26,681 bases of DNA from the NCBI GenBank assembly GCA_017997825.1, contig JAGOEH010000025.1, positions 1 through 26,681 on the forward strand, written 5' to 3'. Numbering within the stretch: the stretch's first letter is position 1; the number at the start of each line of letters is the position of its first letter. This stretch comes from Candidatus Delongbacteria bacterium. Lineage in GTDB: Bacteria > JAGOEH01. Both the position numbers and the translations under genes were made by a program. The notes under the pieces are model-generated. The model ran no database searches, was not told the DNA's origin, and saw only the letters and a program-made list of their open reading frames with translations. Below are positions 17,307 to 25,125 of this stretch, piece by piece.

Positions 17307-20300
17307 ATGAAATACTCCGTTTTTTATTCATTATTTGCCTTTATTTTGGCTGGAATTCTCTCTATCGGCCCCAGCCCGGCGAAGGCTCAACCCCTTGAAC
17401 CATGCCCCCCGGGATGTTTTTGGGTCGGATCTGTTTCAGGAGGTCAGTCCGGTTCATTGTTTTCACTTTTTGATGAAATATGGGATAGTTTAAGGACCCG
17501 ACATCAAGCACCCGCTCCTCATTCTTTTATCTGTTGTCCTCGTGATCCTGATCCGGTTATGCGCAATAAAATAAACCAATTGGAAGCTATATTGACACCT
17601 GCCGATGATGCCGATACTTCCTATCAGGCCTACAGCATTCGTTTGATACGATGTTATATTCCCTTTTTCAAGGGAGTATTCGAAGCCGATTGTAACGCTT
17701 TTGACTTGGTGGACCAACGGATTAATCAACTTGAGAATAATCAAACTCTATCGCACCATCATACGGCTGATCGCCGATTCTTCCTGCGCCTGCTTCGATT
17801 CTATACTTGCATTTACCAGTCCGGTTGCACGGATTCTCCTAATCCTGCGGATTATTTCAATGTACTGACCCAGATCAGTCGATTGACCCCTTCAGATCCC
17901 GAGTTGATAAGATTTAAAAATGATATTGCCGTTCATGCCATGGAAGGATGTGCTTGTTTTATTGATTATGGCGTTGAACATGACAGCCTTGAACTTCTTA
18001 AACAGATTGTCGATGGATTGTCGGTTTATGAGAACAACCTCTCCAGGAATAATGATGTTCCCCACCGATACTACCGCCTGGTACTGCAGAACCTGAAGAA
18101 TTTGATGAATGCCCATAGCAGGATTCAGTTCAGCTGCTGTGGTACCATTACAGATCTTGCTCTTCTCAATGCTTTCAAGAATTTAGCCGAGGCGGATTTT
18201 CCGGGACAGAATGATTTTTACGATAATTATTTACGGATGAAATTGATGAATGATATGATCCACCATATGCTGGATGTCAGGGAATTGAATAATCCTTTGA
18301 CTTTTAGTTCGATCGCTGAAATACAAAACGATTCTATCCGGCAGGAAATCAAGTATCTGATATCGGTACTAAATAGTATCAATGCTATGTATCGCGCCCC
18401 TTATCCTACCGCACCTGATCCCGGAGCTTCCGGATTAAACAGTGCGATATTACAATGCTTCAGATCATTATGTATTAGTATGCAGGCTAATTTGACGCTG
18501 AATTTTCCTGATGCTCCCATTAGTTTTAACACCAAACCGTTTTTATTTTCCCAAAACCGATTTCTTGGGTTGATCTATGGTTTTTTCAGACAAGGATTAG
18601 CCAGCCCGGTAATCAATACCGGTATGAATCCGAATGAGGTTCAGTATCTCAGTCCCCGCCAGAAGGATTATTACTATGCGATCCGTTTTTTAAGCTCAGA
18701 CAATTGGACACCAAACAGTCTTTATCATGGTTTGACGACTGAAACGGATAAATGGAAGCGATTTTATCTATGCCTTGAGCTGGTTTTTTCCAAAAGTATT
18801 GATAAGGCAAAAAGAAAGACTATTCTTCGCTCAATCGATAGCCGATCCGTGAACTTTTTCCAAGATGATGCAATGAGGAACCGGGCCGAGATGTTGATCT
18901 GTAGCGCAATGAGCGAAGAAGACGATTTTGATAATTACAATGAGAAAAACCAAAAACTGAATCGTCTAAATACAATTTTATCTACGCTAAAGGATCGGCA
19001 TGATTCAATTCAATGGAGAATCTGTAAAACCAAGCTGTTGGAATGCATGTTAAGCGATCCAGGGTGCCAAAATCCTGACGATTCGATTCCACTTCGAGAT
19101 GCTCTGGTTTGTGAATTGGTCAATCTCCGTAACCCCTATGGATATTTTAAAGCCCAAGCATTGGGATTACCCTGTGCTCCACCTAATGATGTTATTTGTC
19201 AGACATTAAGCGGTTGTAATTCAATTTCGCCAGTGCCTTTGTGTTATATTACTTCAAATACGGCGCGCTGTAATCTGAACTTCGGCAATCAGTCATGTGA
19301 TACAGAGTATAATCTGGATATTATCGGCCAGCTCCATATCATGCGGAAATACTATCTGGCGAATTTCGGCCGATATCTGCTGACCCGCCACCCCTTGATG
19401 CCCGACATGTATCTACGTAAGCTGCCTCTGATACCTCCGACCGATAAAATAACTATGACGGGAGAACTTGCACAATCCCCGGTCAATGGCCGGGTGATAA
19501 TTATGAAAATGATCGATCAGGTTCCGCTGGATACTGTTTCGTTCACCAACAGCCAGTTCAGGTTGGAAGGATTGGCCGCCGGGCAATGGTATATCATTAC
19601 TGTTATTCCCGATGGGAATTATTATCCACTCAGCATCCCGCTGTATGAAACCCGGACTGGAGCTTTGAAATTGAGCCTGATGCCTAAATATACCTTTACC
19701 CAAAAGTCATCCGGCAACCAGGGCCAGATACCATTCTGGGCTGATTCGGATTCCAAGTTGATATTCAATCCTGCCCGCAAAGCCAATTCGTTTACGTTGG
19801 ATATCAATGGAAAAAAACAGGTTATCAGTTGTAATGATATGGGATTGCCCCTGAGCCTGGTTCGGTCCGGCCAGAAGTGTTTTATTCTGGATGGATTCAA
19901 GCCGGGGCTTTTGGCTTTTGATGATAAAGGGAATGAGCCCGAAAACCGGATCGTCAAGATGGTCAATCAAAAAGCCATTCACGGATTATGCGATATGCGG
20001 GGGAATTCTGACTATCTGGCGCTTTTGGATGATTCATGTAATCTTCATCTTTATTGTAATCCTGCCGATATACCCTGTGAGGGAGGTTCCTATCCATTGT
20101 GTGTTCCGTCAATTAAAAGGATAGCTTTTCATGTAACTCCAGGCCGACATGTATTTTCCTATATGCTGACGGCGGATGGAGATTTGCTTTGGACGTTTGA
20201 TTTTCAGAAAACCTGCCACCGGTTTGCCGGTTATAACCAAGCCGAACAGTCCGGAATGATTTGCCCTTCCAATCTGATTACCGATGATAATGGATATGTT

Positions 20301-20474
20301 TATGTCGCCGATCCCTGTGCAGGTAAAGTCTTTATTTTCAGCCCGGCAGGTTATCTGGCCGATCAAATCGATTTGTCGAAAGATCCCGGAGGGTATACCC
20401 TCAATCTTACTAACGGTAATCTTGATATCATTACCTGTGAAGGCAGAACCGTGTCATATACGATCAGCCGATAG
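17307..20474 (+). CDS. Cysteine-rich secreted protein with ~50-residue helical repeats, CarboxypepD-reg-like and propeller-like domains
   Basis: 1055 residues, GAGGAG at 17292-17297. Signal peptide ends 'PAKA|Q'. I count roughly 35 cysteines, including CC pairs and CPPGC, pointing to disulfides outside the cytoplasm. Residues ~85-370 look like degenerate helical repeats of ~50 residues (INQLEAILTPADDADT and INQLENNQTLSHHHTA open two of them, each followed by an aromatic-rich helix such as 'YSIRLIRCYIPFF' or 'RFFLRLLRFYTCIY'). Residues ~712-795 resemble a carboxypeptidase-regulatory-like beta sandwich ('FRLEGLAAGQWYIITVIP'). Residues ~800-1055 look like a beta-propeller with an NHL-like blade (DDNGYVYVADPCAGKVFIF). 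No sorting domain or lipobox is present, so it may be periplasmic or held by partners. It lies between the TonB-like gene and the fourth ExbB gene. Function unknown. Confidence 0.75.
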   Translation: MKYSVFYSLFAFILAGILSIGPSPAKAQPLEPCPPGCFWVGSVSGGQSGSLFSLFDEIWDSLRTRHQAPAPHSFICCPRDPDPVMRNKINQLEAILTPADDADTSYQAYSIRLIRCYIPFFKGVFEADCNAFDLVDQRINQLENNQTLSHHHTADRRFFLRLLRFYTCIYQSGCTDSPNPADYFNVLTQISRLTPSDPELIRFKNDIAVHAMEGCACFIDYGVEHDSLELLKQIVDGLSVYENNLSRNNDVPHRYYRLVLQNLKNLMNAHSRIQFSCCGTITDLALLNAFKNLAEADFPGQNDFYDNYLRMKLMNDMIHHMLDVRELNNPLTFSSIAEIQNDSIRQEIKYLISVLNSINAMYRAPYPTAPDPGASGLNSAILQCFRSLCISMQANLTLNFPDAPISFNTKPFLFSQNRFLGLIYGFFRQGLASPVINTGMNPNEVQYLSPRQKDYYYAIRFLSSDNWTPNSLYHGLTTETDKWKRFYLCLELVFSKSIDKAKRKTILRSIDSRSVNFFQDDAMRNRAEMLICSAMSEEDDFDNYNEKNQKLNRLNTILSTLKDRHDSIQWRICKTKLLECMLSDPGCQNPDDSIPLRDALVCELVNLRNPYGYFKAQALGLPCAPPNDVICQTLSGCNSISPVPLCYITSNTARCNLNFGNQSCDTEYNLDIIGQLHIMRKYYLANFGRYLLTRHPLMPDMYLRKLPLIPPTDKITMTGELAQSPVNGRVIIMKMIDQVPLDTVSFTNSQFRLEGLAAGQWYIITVIPDGNYYPLSIPLYETRTGALKLSLMPKYTFTQKSSGNQGQIPFWADSDSKLIFNPARKANSFTLDINGKKQVISCNDMGLPLSLVRSGQKCFILDGFKPGLLAFDDKGNEPENRIVKMVNQKAIHGLCDMRGNSDYLALLDDSCNLHLYCNPADIPCEGGSYPLCVPSIKRIAFHVTPGRHVFSYMLTADGDLLWTFDFQKTCHRFAGYNQAEQSGMICPSNLITDDNGYVYVADPCAGKVFIFSPAGYLADQIDLSKDPGGYTLNLTNGNLDIITCEGRTVSYTISR

Positions 20475-20488
20475 ATAAGGAGAATCCT

Positions 20489-22087
20489 ATGTCAAAATTT
20501 ATTTGGTTTGGAGTTGTCCTGATTTGGATTGTATCTTTTCAGCATAGTGTTTATTCACAGAATAGAACCGGATTTATGATCAAAAACTATGATCAGGTTC
20601 CTGCCATTGATCTGAATGAATTGAAAAAAATGATTGATGAACCGATTTCCAGAGATGGAAAACCACCATTGGTCAATAAATATCTGATGGAATACTTCGC
20701 CGACTTCGATCTGTCATGGAATGGACACACTCATATCTTTTCATTCCGATATGATTTGCCGCATGCCGGGAGTGATGCATTTGTCACCTATATTGATAAA
20801 ATTCTTCAGCAATGGACATTTCCTGATAATCCGCATTTGGAAGGGTGCAAAATCCGTTATTCCATCCATGCCGATAAAAATGACGGCTTTATCAAGATCA
20901 GTTTTATCGACAATCAGAATATGACGATTCCTAACCTGATTTTGACCGGTTCGGCTATTGCTTTTGGAGATGGTTATTCAGGTTTGATCAAGGCTACGAA
21001 CTTCAAATCGCGTAACCTGATTTTACCTTCCTTGAAAAAAGATCTTGCCACTTTTAGTTTTTCCTGGTGGAAAGATTTGATATTTAATAAGCTCCAGGTT
21101 TCGTATTCTGTTATTTTTATTATCATTATTTTTTCGTTGATAGGACTTTTTGTATTTATTTTTTACCGACACCGAACGGATAAATCCGAGAATAAAAAAC
21201 TGGTTCCTATCATGGCTCTACTTTGGGAAAATTCTGTTTTTCACTATCAGACATCAATTCAAAAAGATGATGGTCAATCTGAAATTATCCTGAACCTAAC
21301 CTTCGATATCTATTCCAAAAACAACCAAGAGAAGCTGGATGCACTCAATGGAATTTCTGAGTGTCTTAGCGATCCGGATAATGTTTTGAACCATCTTGAC
21401 GATATTAAATCGGAGGAGTATAAACCCAAAAATTTAGCAAAGGAACAACTGGTAAAGTTGAATAAGGACCTGGGCGTGCTTATTGGTCAAATCGAACATC
21501 AAATGAATATCCTAGAAAAGATTGATCCAAATGATCATCGAGAGGTTATCAAGAATCAGAAAATAGTCGATGATCTGTTTGAAAAAGCTTACGCAACGAT
21601 TTGGCATGTGTATACAAAACCTCATTTAATGGCGGCTTTGAGAATTTCTAAGCTGTGTGAACGATCACCGATGGCGAGGATTCTTGAATCCGGTATACGG
21701 AAACACCTTAAAAACAAGTATTACTGGTATTCTTTCCAGGAGATTACCCGTGCCGTTAATAAAAAAGCTCAAGCTGAGATGGACAAAATGAATCTGGGAT
21801 TGGACTGGGTTTGGACCATCAGCGGATTTGCTCCCATGCTGGGGTTGTTGGGAACGGTCACTGGGATCGAACAATCCTTTGATGCCATCAGCAAGGCTCC
21901 TTCCGGTCTTCAGGATTCGGTCATGAATTCTCTGGCCAGCGGCATCAATGAAGCTCTTTACACCACCATTATCGGCTTGATTATTGGAGTATTTGCCACT
22001 CTTCTCTATTACTGGTTCAAAACCCGGATCGATGAAAATTCGTTTACCTGGGAATCTGTCTATCAACGGATCAGTGAAAGAATCTGA
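20489..22087 (+). CDS. ExbB-family proton channel protein with N-terminal periplasmic domain, paralogue 4
   Basis: 532 residues, AGGAG at 20478-20482. Signal peptide ends 'VYS|Q'. The periplasmic domain has P91-H92-A93, FVTYIDKILQQWTF (W109) followed by P, 'CKIRYSIH', 'GFIKISFI', and TNFKSRNLIL (170-179), matching paralogues 1 and 2. The P-to-W spacing of 18 equals that of paralogue 1. TM1 is ~204-227. The cytoplasmic domain (~228-440) retains an 'IRKHLKN' counterpart of LENHLNN and 'YSFQEITRAV'. TM2 has GLLGTVTGI (T456), TM3 has GINEALYTTI (E488). Last gene of the apparent operon, displaced from the other channel genes by five intervening genes. Likely another stator subunit with an intact proton path. 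Confidence 0.88.
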   Translation: MSKFIWFGVVLIWIVSFQHSVYSQNRTGFMIKNYDQVPAIDLNELKKMIDEPISRDGKPPLVNKYLMEYFADFDLSWNGHTHIFSFRYDLPHAGSDAFVTYIDKILQQWTFPDNPHLEGCKIRYSIHADKNDGFIKISFIDNQNMTIPNLILTGSAIAFGDGYSGLIKATNFKSRNLILPSLKKDLATFSFSWWKDLIFNKLQVSYSVIFIIIIFSLIGLFVFIFYRHRTDKSENKKLVPIMALLWENSVFHYQTSIQKDDGQSEIILNLTFDIYSKNNQEKLDALNGISECLSDPDNVLNHLDDIKSEEYKPKNLAKEQLVKLNKDLGVLIGQIEHQMNILEKIDPNDHREVIKNQKIVDDLFEKAYATIWHVYTKPHLMAALRISKLCERSPMARILESGIRKHLKNKYYWYSFQEITRAVNKKAQAEMDKMNLGLDWVWTISGFAPMLGLLGTVTGIEQSFDAISKAPSGLQDSVMNSLASGINEALYTTIIGLIIGVFATLLYYWFKTRIDENSFTWESVYQRISERI

Positions 22088-22098
22088 GTTTGATTTTT

Positions 22099-22124
22099 GC
22101 GATTCTTTAATCGTCTTCTTTATT
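22099..22124 (+). terminator. Weak candidate terminator after the operon
   Basis: A six-pair stem (GCGATT 22099-22104, AATCGT 22109-22114, one G-U pair) with a CTTT loop is followed by CTTCTTTATT. It lies 12 bases after the last stop of the operon. The stem is short and the T-run imperfect, so support is modest. Confidence 0.3.
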
Positions 22125-22498
22125 GGAAAAGTCTTGTTATTTTATTGATGAGCGGTAATAATCGGAGTGTAGCCTCGGTTTCCAGTTGAACATAGTAATC
22201 TGCCGTTCTGACCATTCATCAATAGAACCTGATTCTATCTTTACTTTCTTATAGTCAAATAACAATACGTTGCCATTTTTTATTACTGATTGTAAAACTT
22301 TCTTAGAATTATATGATGAATAATTAGTCTGATCATTGAGGGGATGAGGCACCCCCTAAATCATCCTACCTGAAAACAGATTCTTAGCTTGAAATCACGA
22401 TTTTAGACTGGCTTGTAACGCTTGGAGGCTTTTGGATATCGATGGTTACATCGTATTAAATAAATCAACCGCCCTGTAAAACAGCTTGATGGATCAAA

Positions 22499-22526
22499 GA
22501 GCCGGAATGAATGATCATTCCAGCTC
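22499..22526. terminator. Inverted repeat, possible transcription terminator or RNA stem
   Basis: GAGC (22499-22502) plus GGAATGA (22504-22510) pair with TCATTCC (22515-22521) plus GCTC (22523-22526) around one C/A mismatch and a four-base loop. Eleven paired bases make this the longest stem in the region. It sits ~75 bases beyond the WD40 gene stop; on that strand only a short TTT follows, so it is not a textbook intrinsic terminator. Confidence 0.35.
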
Positions 22527-22566
22527 CTGATCATACTCATATCCGAATCAGGGTGAACCATGAAGG

Positions 22567-22588
22567 GATCATCAAAGGATTGATGATC
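22567..22588. terminator. Perfect 9-bp inverted repeat just beyond the WD40 gene
   Basis: GATCATCAA (22567-22575) and TTGATGATC (22580-22588) flank an AGGA loop, 11 bases past the minus-strand stop codon at 22600-22602. There is no T-run after it on the minus strand, so it may act as an mRNA-end stabiliser rather than a terminator; on the plus strand ATTTTATTTTA follows. Confidence 0.35.
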
Positions 22589-22599
22589 GGATCGCTATT

Positions 22600-24762
22600 T
22601 TATTTTACTCGCATCATTTTTCGGGTTATGGATTGATTATCGACGGTCAATCGATAGAAGTAGAGTCCGGTGGATAGATTCTTGTTATGAGCGTCTTTTC
22701 CATCCCATACCCAATGATAGAGCCCCGGCGTCTCTAATTGATCCACCAGATTCCGTACCAATCTTCCTTCAATATCATAGATGCTTAATTTGACAGCGGC
22801 TGTCCGTGGAATATCATATTCAATGACGGTAGTCATAGTGAATGGATTCGGGGTGTTGGGATATAATACCGGCCCAAGCGGCTTTTTATTTTCATTTTCA
22901 TTGATTTCCGTTATCGTACTGGTAATATCGATGACTCGAAGACAGTATTTTCCATATAAACCTACCGCAATCTTTTTTCCGCTCGGATGGAATGCGACTG
23001 AATTAATCCAATGACAACCGCTTAAGGTGAGATCTAAGATTTTATCCCCTGTCATCAGGTCCCAGATCGTCAAGGTGCTGTCACCTCCACCGGAAACCAA
23101 CCGATTGCCGTCCGGAGAAAAGGAGATAGCTTGAATAGAGGTTGCTGTGGAAAGACTTTGAATCAGATTTCCGCTCTTGATATCCCAGATTCGGATGGTG
23201 TTATCCATACTCCCGGAAGCTAATCGGCTGCCGTCGGGTGAAAATGCAACCGACCTGACCCAATGGCTGTGACCGGAGAGAGTCTGAATCAAGCCCCCGG
23301 TACCGGCATCCCAGATCCTGATGGTTTTATCCCATCCTCCGGAGACCAATCGGCTGCCATCCGATGAATAGGATAAAGAATAGACCGTTCCTCCACAGTC
23401 CTGGGACCACGTCGATTTACTGTTGGTGGTATTCCATATTCTGATTCGACTGATATTTCCAGAAACTACATGGATTCCATCCGGAGAAAAGGCCACCGAA
23501 TTAATAAATCCATCCCATGCGGTGAGGGTCTTAAATCCTTCACCGGTATTCACGTTCCAGATTCGGATAGTGTTATCCAAACTCCCGGAAACCAGTTCAT
23601 TTCCATCCGGTGAAAAAGCTATGGAACTGACCTCACCGGTGTGTCCTTTTAGAGTTTGCATTAGTGAACCGGTGGTTGTATTCCAGATCGTAATGGAGAT
23701 ATTCCTTCCTCCGGCAGCTAGCTTTTTACCATCCGGAGAAAAAGAAACCGAATTAATCCCTCTCTTATTTCCTGAGAGAGAATGATTCAGTGAATAGGTT
23801 TTCGTATTCCAGATCGTTAGATCGGCATTCACTCCTCCGCATGCCAATTGACTCCCATCCGGAGAAAAGGCCAGCGAATAAACATCGTTGATTTGCTCAT
23901 AGAGAGTTCCAAGCAGTGCGCCGGTATCCGTATTCCAGATTTTGACTTCGGCATTGGCTCCTCCGGAGACCAGCCGGCTGCCATCCGAAGAAAAAGCTAC
24001 TGAATAAACATCATCCGTATGTCGGGAGAGTGTCTGAAATACGGCGCCGTTGCTTACATTCCAGATTTTAATTCTATTATCCTTGCTTCCGGAGGCTAAT
24101 TTTTTACTATCCGGAGAAAAGGCTACCGAATTAACATCATTGGTATGTCCCGCGAAAACTAGAATCAATGCGCCGGTATTCGCGTTCCAGATTCTGATGG
24201 TTTTATCTCCGCTCCCTGATGCTAAAAGGGACCCATCCGGGGAAAAGGCCACCGAATTGACCCGATCGGTATGTCCGGTTAGAGTCTGAACCAGCGCTCC
24301 GGTTGTTACATTCCAGATTTTAACGGTGCTATCAGCCCCGCCGGAGGCCAGCCGATTACCATCCGGAGAGAAGGTAACTGAAAAAATATCATCACTCTGC
24401 CGGGCGAGAGTTTGAATCAGTTGGCCGGTATTCATATCCCAGATTTTGATCGTGTTATCCTTACTGCCGGAGGCCAGCGTTTTACCATCCGGAGAAAAGG
24501 ATAGGGTATAAACATCCGCCGAGTGTCCGGAGATGGTCTGGATCAGATCTCCGGTACTCGTATTCCAGACTTTAATGGTATTGTCGTCATTCCCTGTGGC
24601 CAGTCTGGTTCCGTCCGGAGAATATGCCAAGGCATGGATAGTGCTTCCATCCGGAAAGTACTGAATCGGAATGGGCGCTACGTGGAAATCGTTCGTTTCT
24701 CCATGGATTACTCCATAAAACAAGAATAGTATCATCACGATGGTCCAATTACGCTTTAGCAT
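22600..24762 (-). CDS. Exported WD40-repeat protein (14 repeats) with T9SS-type sorting domain
   Basis: 720 residues from ATG 24762; AAGGAGG (plus-strand 24770-24776) lies seven bases upstream. A signal peptide (residues 1 to ~21) is followed by 14 WD40 repeats of about 42 residues (42 to ~622), each with a version of '[10 protein letters not shown]' and 'TIRIWN'. Fourteen blades fit two seven-bladed propellers. Residues ~628-720 are a FlgD-like sorting domain with [19 protein letters not shown] and GLYFYRLTV, so the propellers should be exported and displayed rather than cytoplasmic. Propellers of this kind bind proteins; no enzyme domain is attached. It is transcribed opposite to the long operon, from its own promoter region, and need not be functionally linked to it beyond sharing the same export route. 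Confidence 0.92.
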   Translation of the reverse strand: MLKRNWTIVMILFLFYGVIHGETNDFHVAPIPIQYFPDGSTIHALAYSPDGTRLATGNDDNTIKVWNTSTGDLIQTISGHSADVYTLSFSPDGKTLASGSKDNTIKIWDMNTGQLIQTLARQSDDIFSVTFSPDGNRLASGGADSTVKIWNVTTGALVQTLTGHTDRVNSVAFSPDGSLLASGSGDKTIRIWNANTGALILVFAGHTNDVNSVAFSPDSKKLASGSKDNRIKIWNVSNGAVFQTLSRHTDDVYSVAFSSDGSRLVSGGANAEVKIWNTDTGALLGTLYEQINDVYSLAFSPDGSQLACGGVNADLTIWNTKTYSLNHSLSGNKRGINSVSFSPDGKKLAAGGRNISITIWNTTTGSLMQTLKGHTGEVSSIAFSPDGNELVSGSLDNTIRIWNVNTGEGFKTLTAWDGFINSVAFSPDGIHVVSGNISRIRIWNTTNSKSTWSQDCGGTVYSLSYSSDGSRLVSGGWDKTIRIWDAGTGGLIQTLSGHSHWVRSVAFSPDGSRLASGSMDNTIRIWDIKSGNLIQSLSTATSIQAISFSPDGNRLVSGGGDSTLTIWDLMTGDKILDLTLSGCHWINSVAFHPSGKKIAVGLYGKYCLRVIDITSTITEINENENKKPLGPVLYPNTPNPFTMTTVIEYDIPRTAAVKLSIYDIEGRLVRNLVDQLETPGLYHWVWDGKDAHNKNLSTGLYFYRLTVDNQSITRKMMRVK
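22930..24639 (-). repeat. Fourteen tandem WD40 coding repeats
   Basis: About 126-base periodicity, each unit containing codons for a (V/I)-x-S-(V/L)-x-F-SPDG strand and a closing IWN/IWD (the last unit ends VID). Repeats 4-5 and 9-13 are closest to consensus; the final unit has HPSG and lacks the tryptophan. Confidence 0.85.
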
Positions 24763-24769
24763 AAATCCC

Positions 24770-24776
24770 CCTCCTT
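24770..24776 (-). promoter_or_regulatory. Ribosome binding site fixing the WD40 gene start
   Basis: On the minus strand AAGGAGG followed by seven bases precedes ATG 24762. An upstream in-frame TTG at 24798 would place this site inside the coding region and break the signal peptide, so it is not preferred. Confidence 0.75.
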
Positions 24777-24815
24777 TATTATACGTTATTCGGATCAAAG
24801 GCGATTGTCAATCCA

Positions 24816-24843
24816 ATTAATACATGATCTATAGAAATGTCAA
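24816..24843 (-). promoter_or_regulatory. Candidate sigma70-type promoter for the WD40 gene
   Basis: Minus-strand TTGACA (plus 24838-24843) is separated by 16 bases from ATTAAT (plus 24816-24821). The -35 box is perfect and the -10 box matches four of six. A second minus-strand TTGACA occurs at 24806-24811 with a TATAAT 22 bases further, too far apart to be a normal pair. Confidence 0.35.
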
Positions 24844-24965
24844 GTGAAAATTTCAATTTTGTATATAGGTTTTTAATAGGGCTTTAAGAGATGTTCGTAG
24901 TAAACATTATTAACGATCAGAATTTTACCGTTTTAGTATCAAAGAGGTATAAATCTACTTTCACC

Positions 24966-24993
24966 TTGACTTTCAAAGATTTTGAGTTATAAT
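24966..24993 (+). promoter_or_regulatory. Candidate sigma70-type promoter for the TPR gene
   Basis: TTGACT (24966-24971) and a perfect TATAAT (24988-24993) are 16 bases apart, which would start RNA near base 25000 and leave a ~125-base leader. The leader holds a small hairpin (25072-25076 with 25081-25085). I match it to no known riboswitch. This is the classical TTGACA/TATAAT type rather than the TTTG/TAnnTTTG form of Bacteroidota. Confidence 0.5.
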
Positions 24994-25125
24994 TAAATAC
25001 ATTGGGTTTGTCTCATCGTGGTTTAGAGTTTTTATTTTCTCATGATGGAGTGTTGTGATATAGTCGGATAGGGATCCGTGGGTCCATACCGAGGAATGGG
25101 CAGGCTGCAATACTGGGAGGACTAA

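Larger units (their letters stand above)
22088..22599. other. Convergent intergenic region with several inverted repeats
   Basis: This stretch lies between two genes that converge. It is AT-rich and holds a series of inverted repeats: 22099-22114, 22339-22357 (AGGGG/CCCCT, 9-base loop), 22440-22453 (CGATG/CATCG), 22499-22526 and 22567-22588. A minus-strand open frame of 71 codons (22137-22352, GTG start) has no recognisable family and no well-spaced ribosome site; it may be chance or a gene remnant. No tRNA, insertion sequence or CRISPR array was seen here. Confidence 0.6.

Noticed and set aside
22137-22352. 71-codon minus-strand frame in the convergent intergenic region
   Set aside because: GTG start, no well-spaced ribosome site, overlaps an inverted repeat, no recognisable family. 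A gene remnant cannot be excluded, so it is only mentioned in the region entry.
23423-24289. Plus-strand open frames opposite the WD40 gene with recurring PSGEKATEL peptides
   Set aside because: The recurrence is the antisense reading of the WD40 SPDG repeats, not an independent repeat protein.
22930-24639. Regular ~126-base periodicity considered as a CRISPR or satellite array
   Set aside because: Units are coding, diverged at third positions and translate to WD40 blades; there are no short identical repeats with unique spacers.
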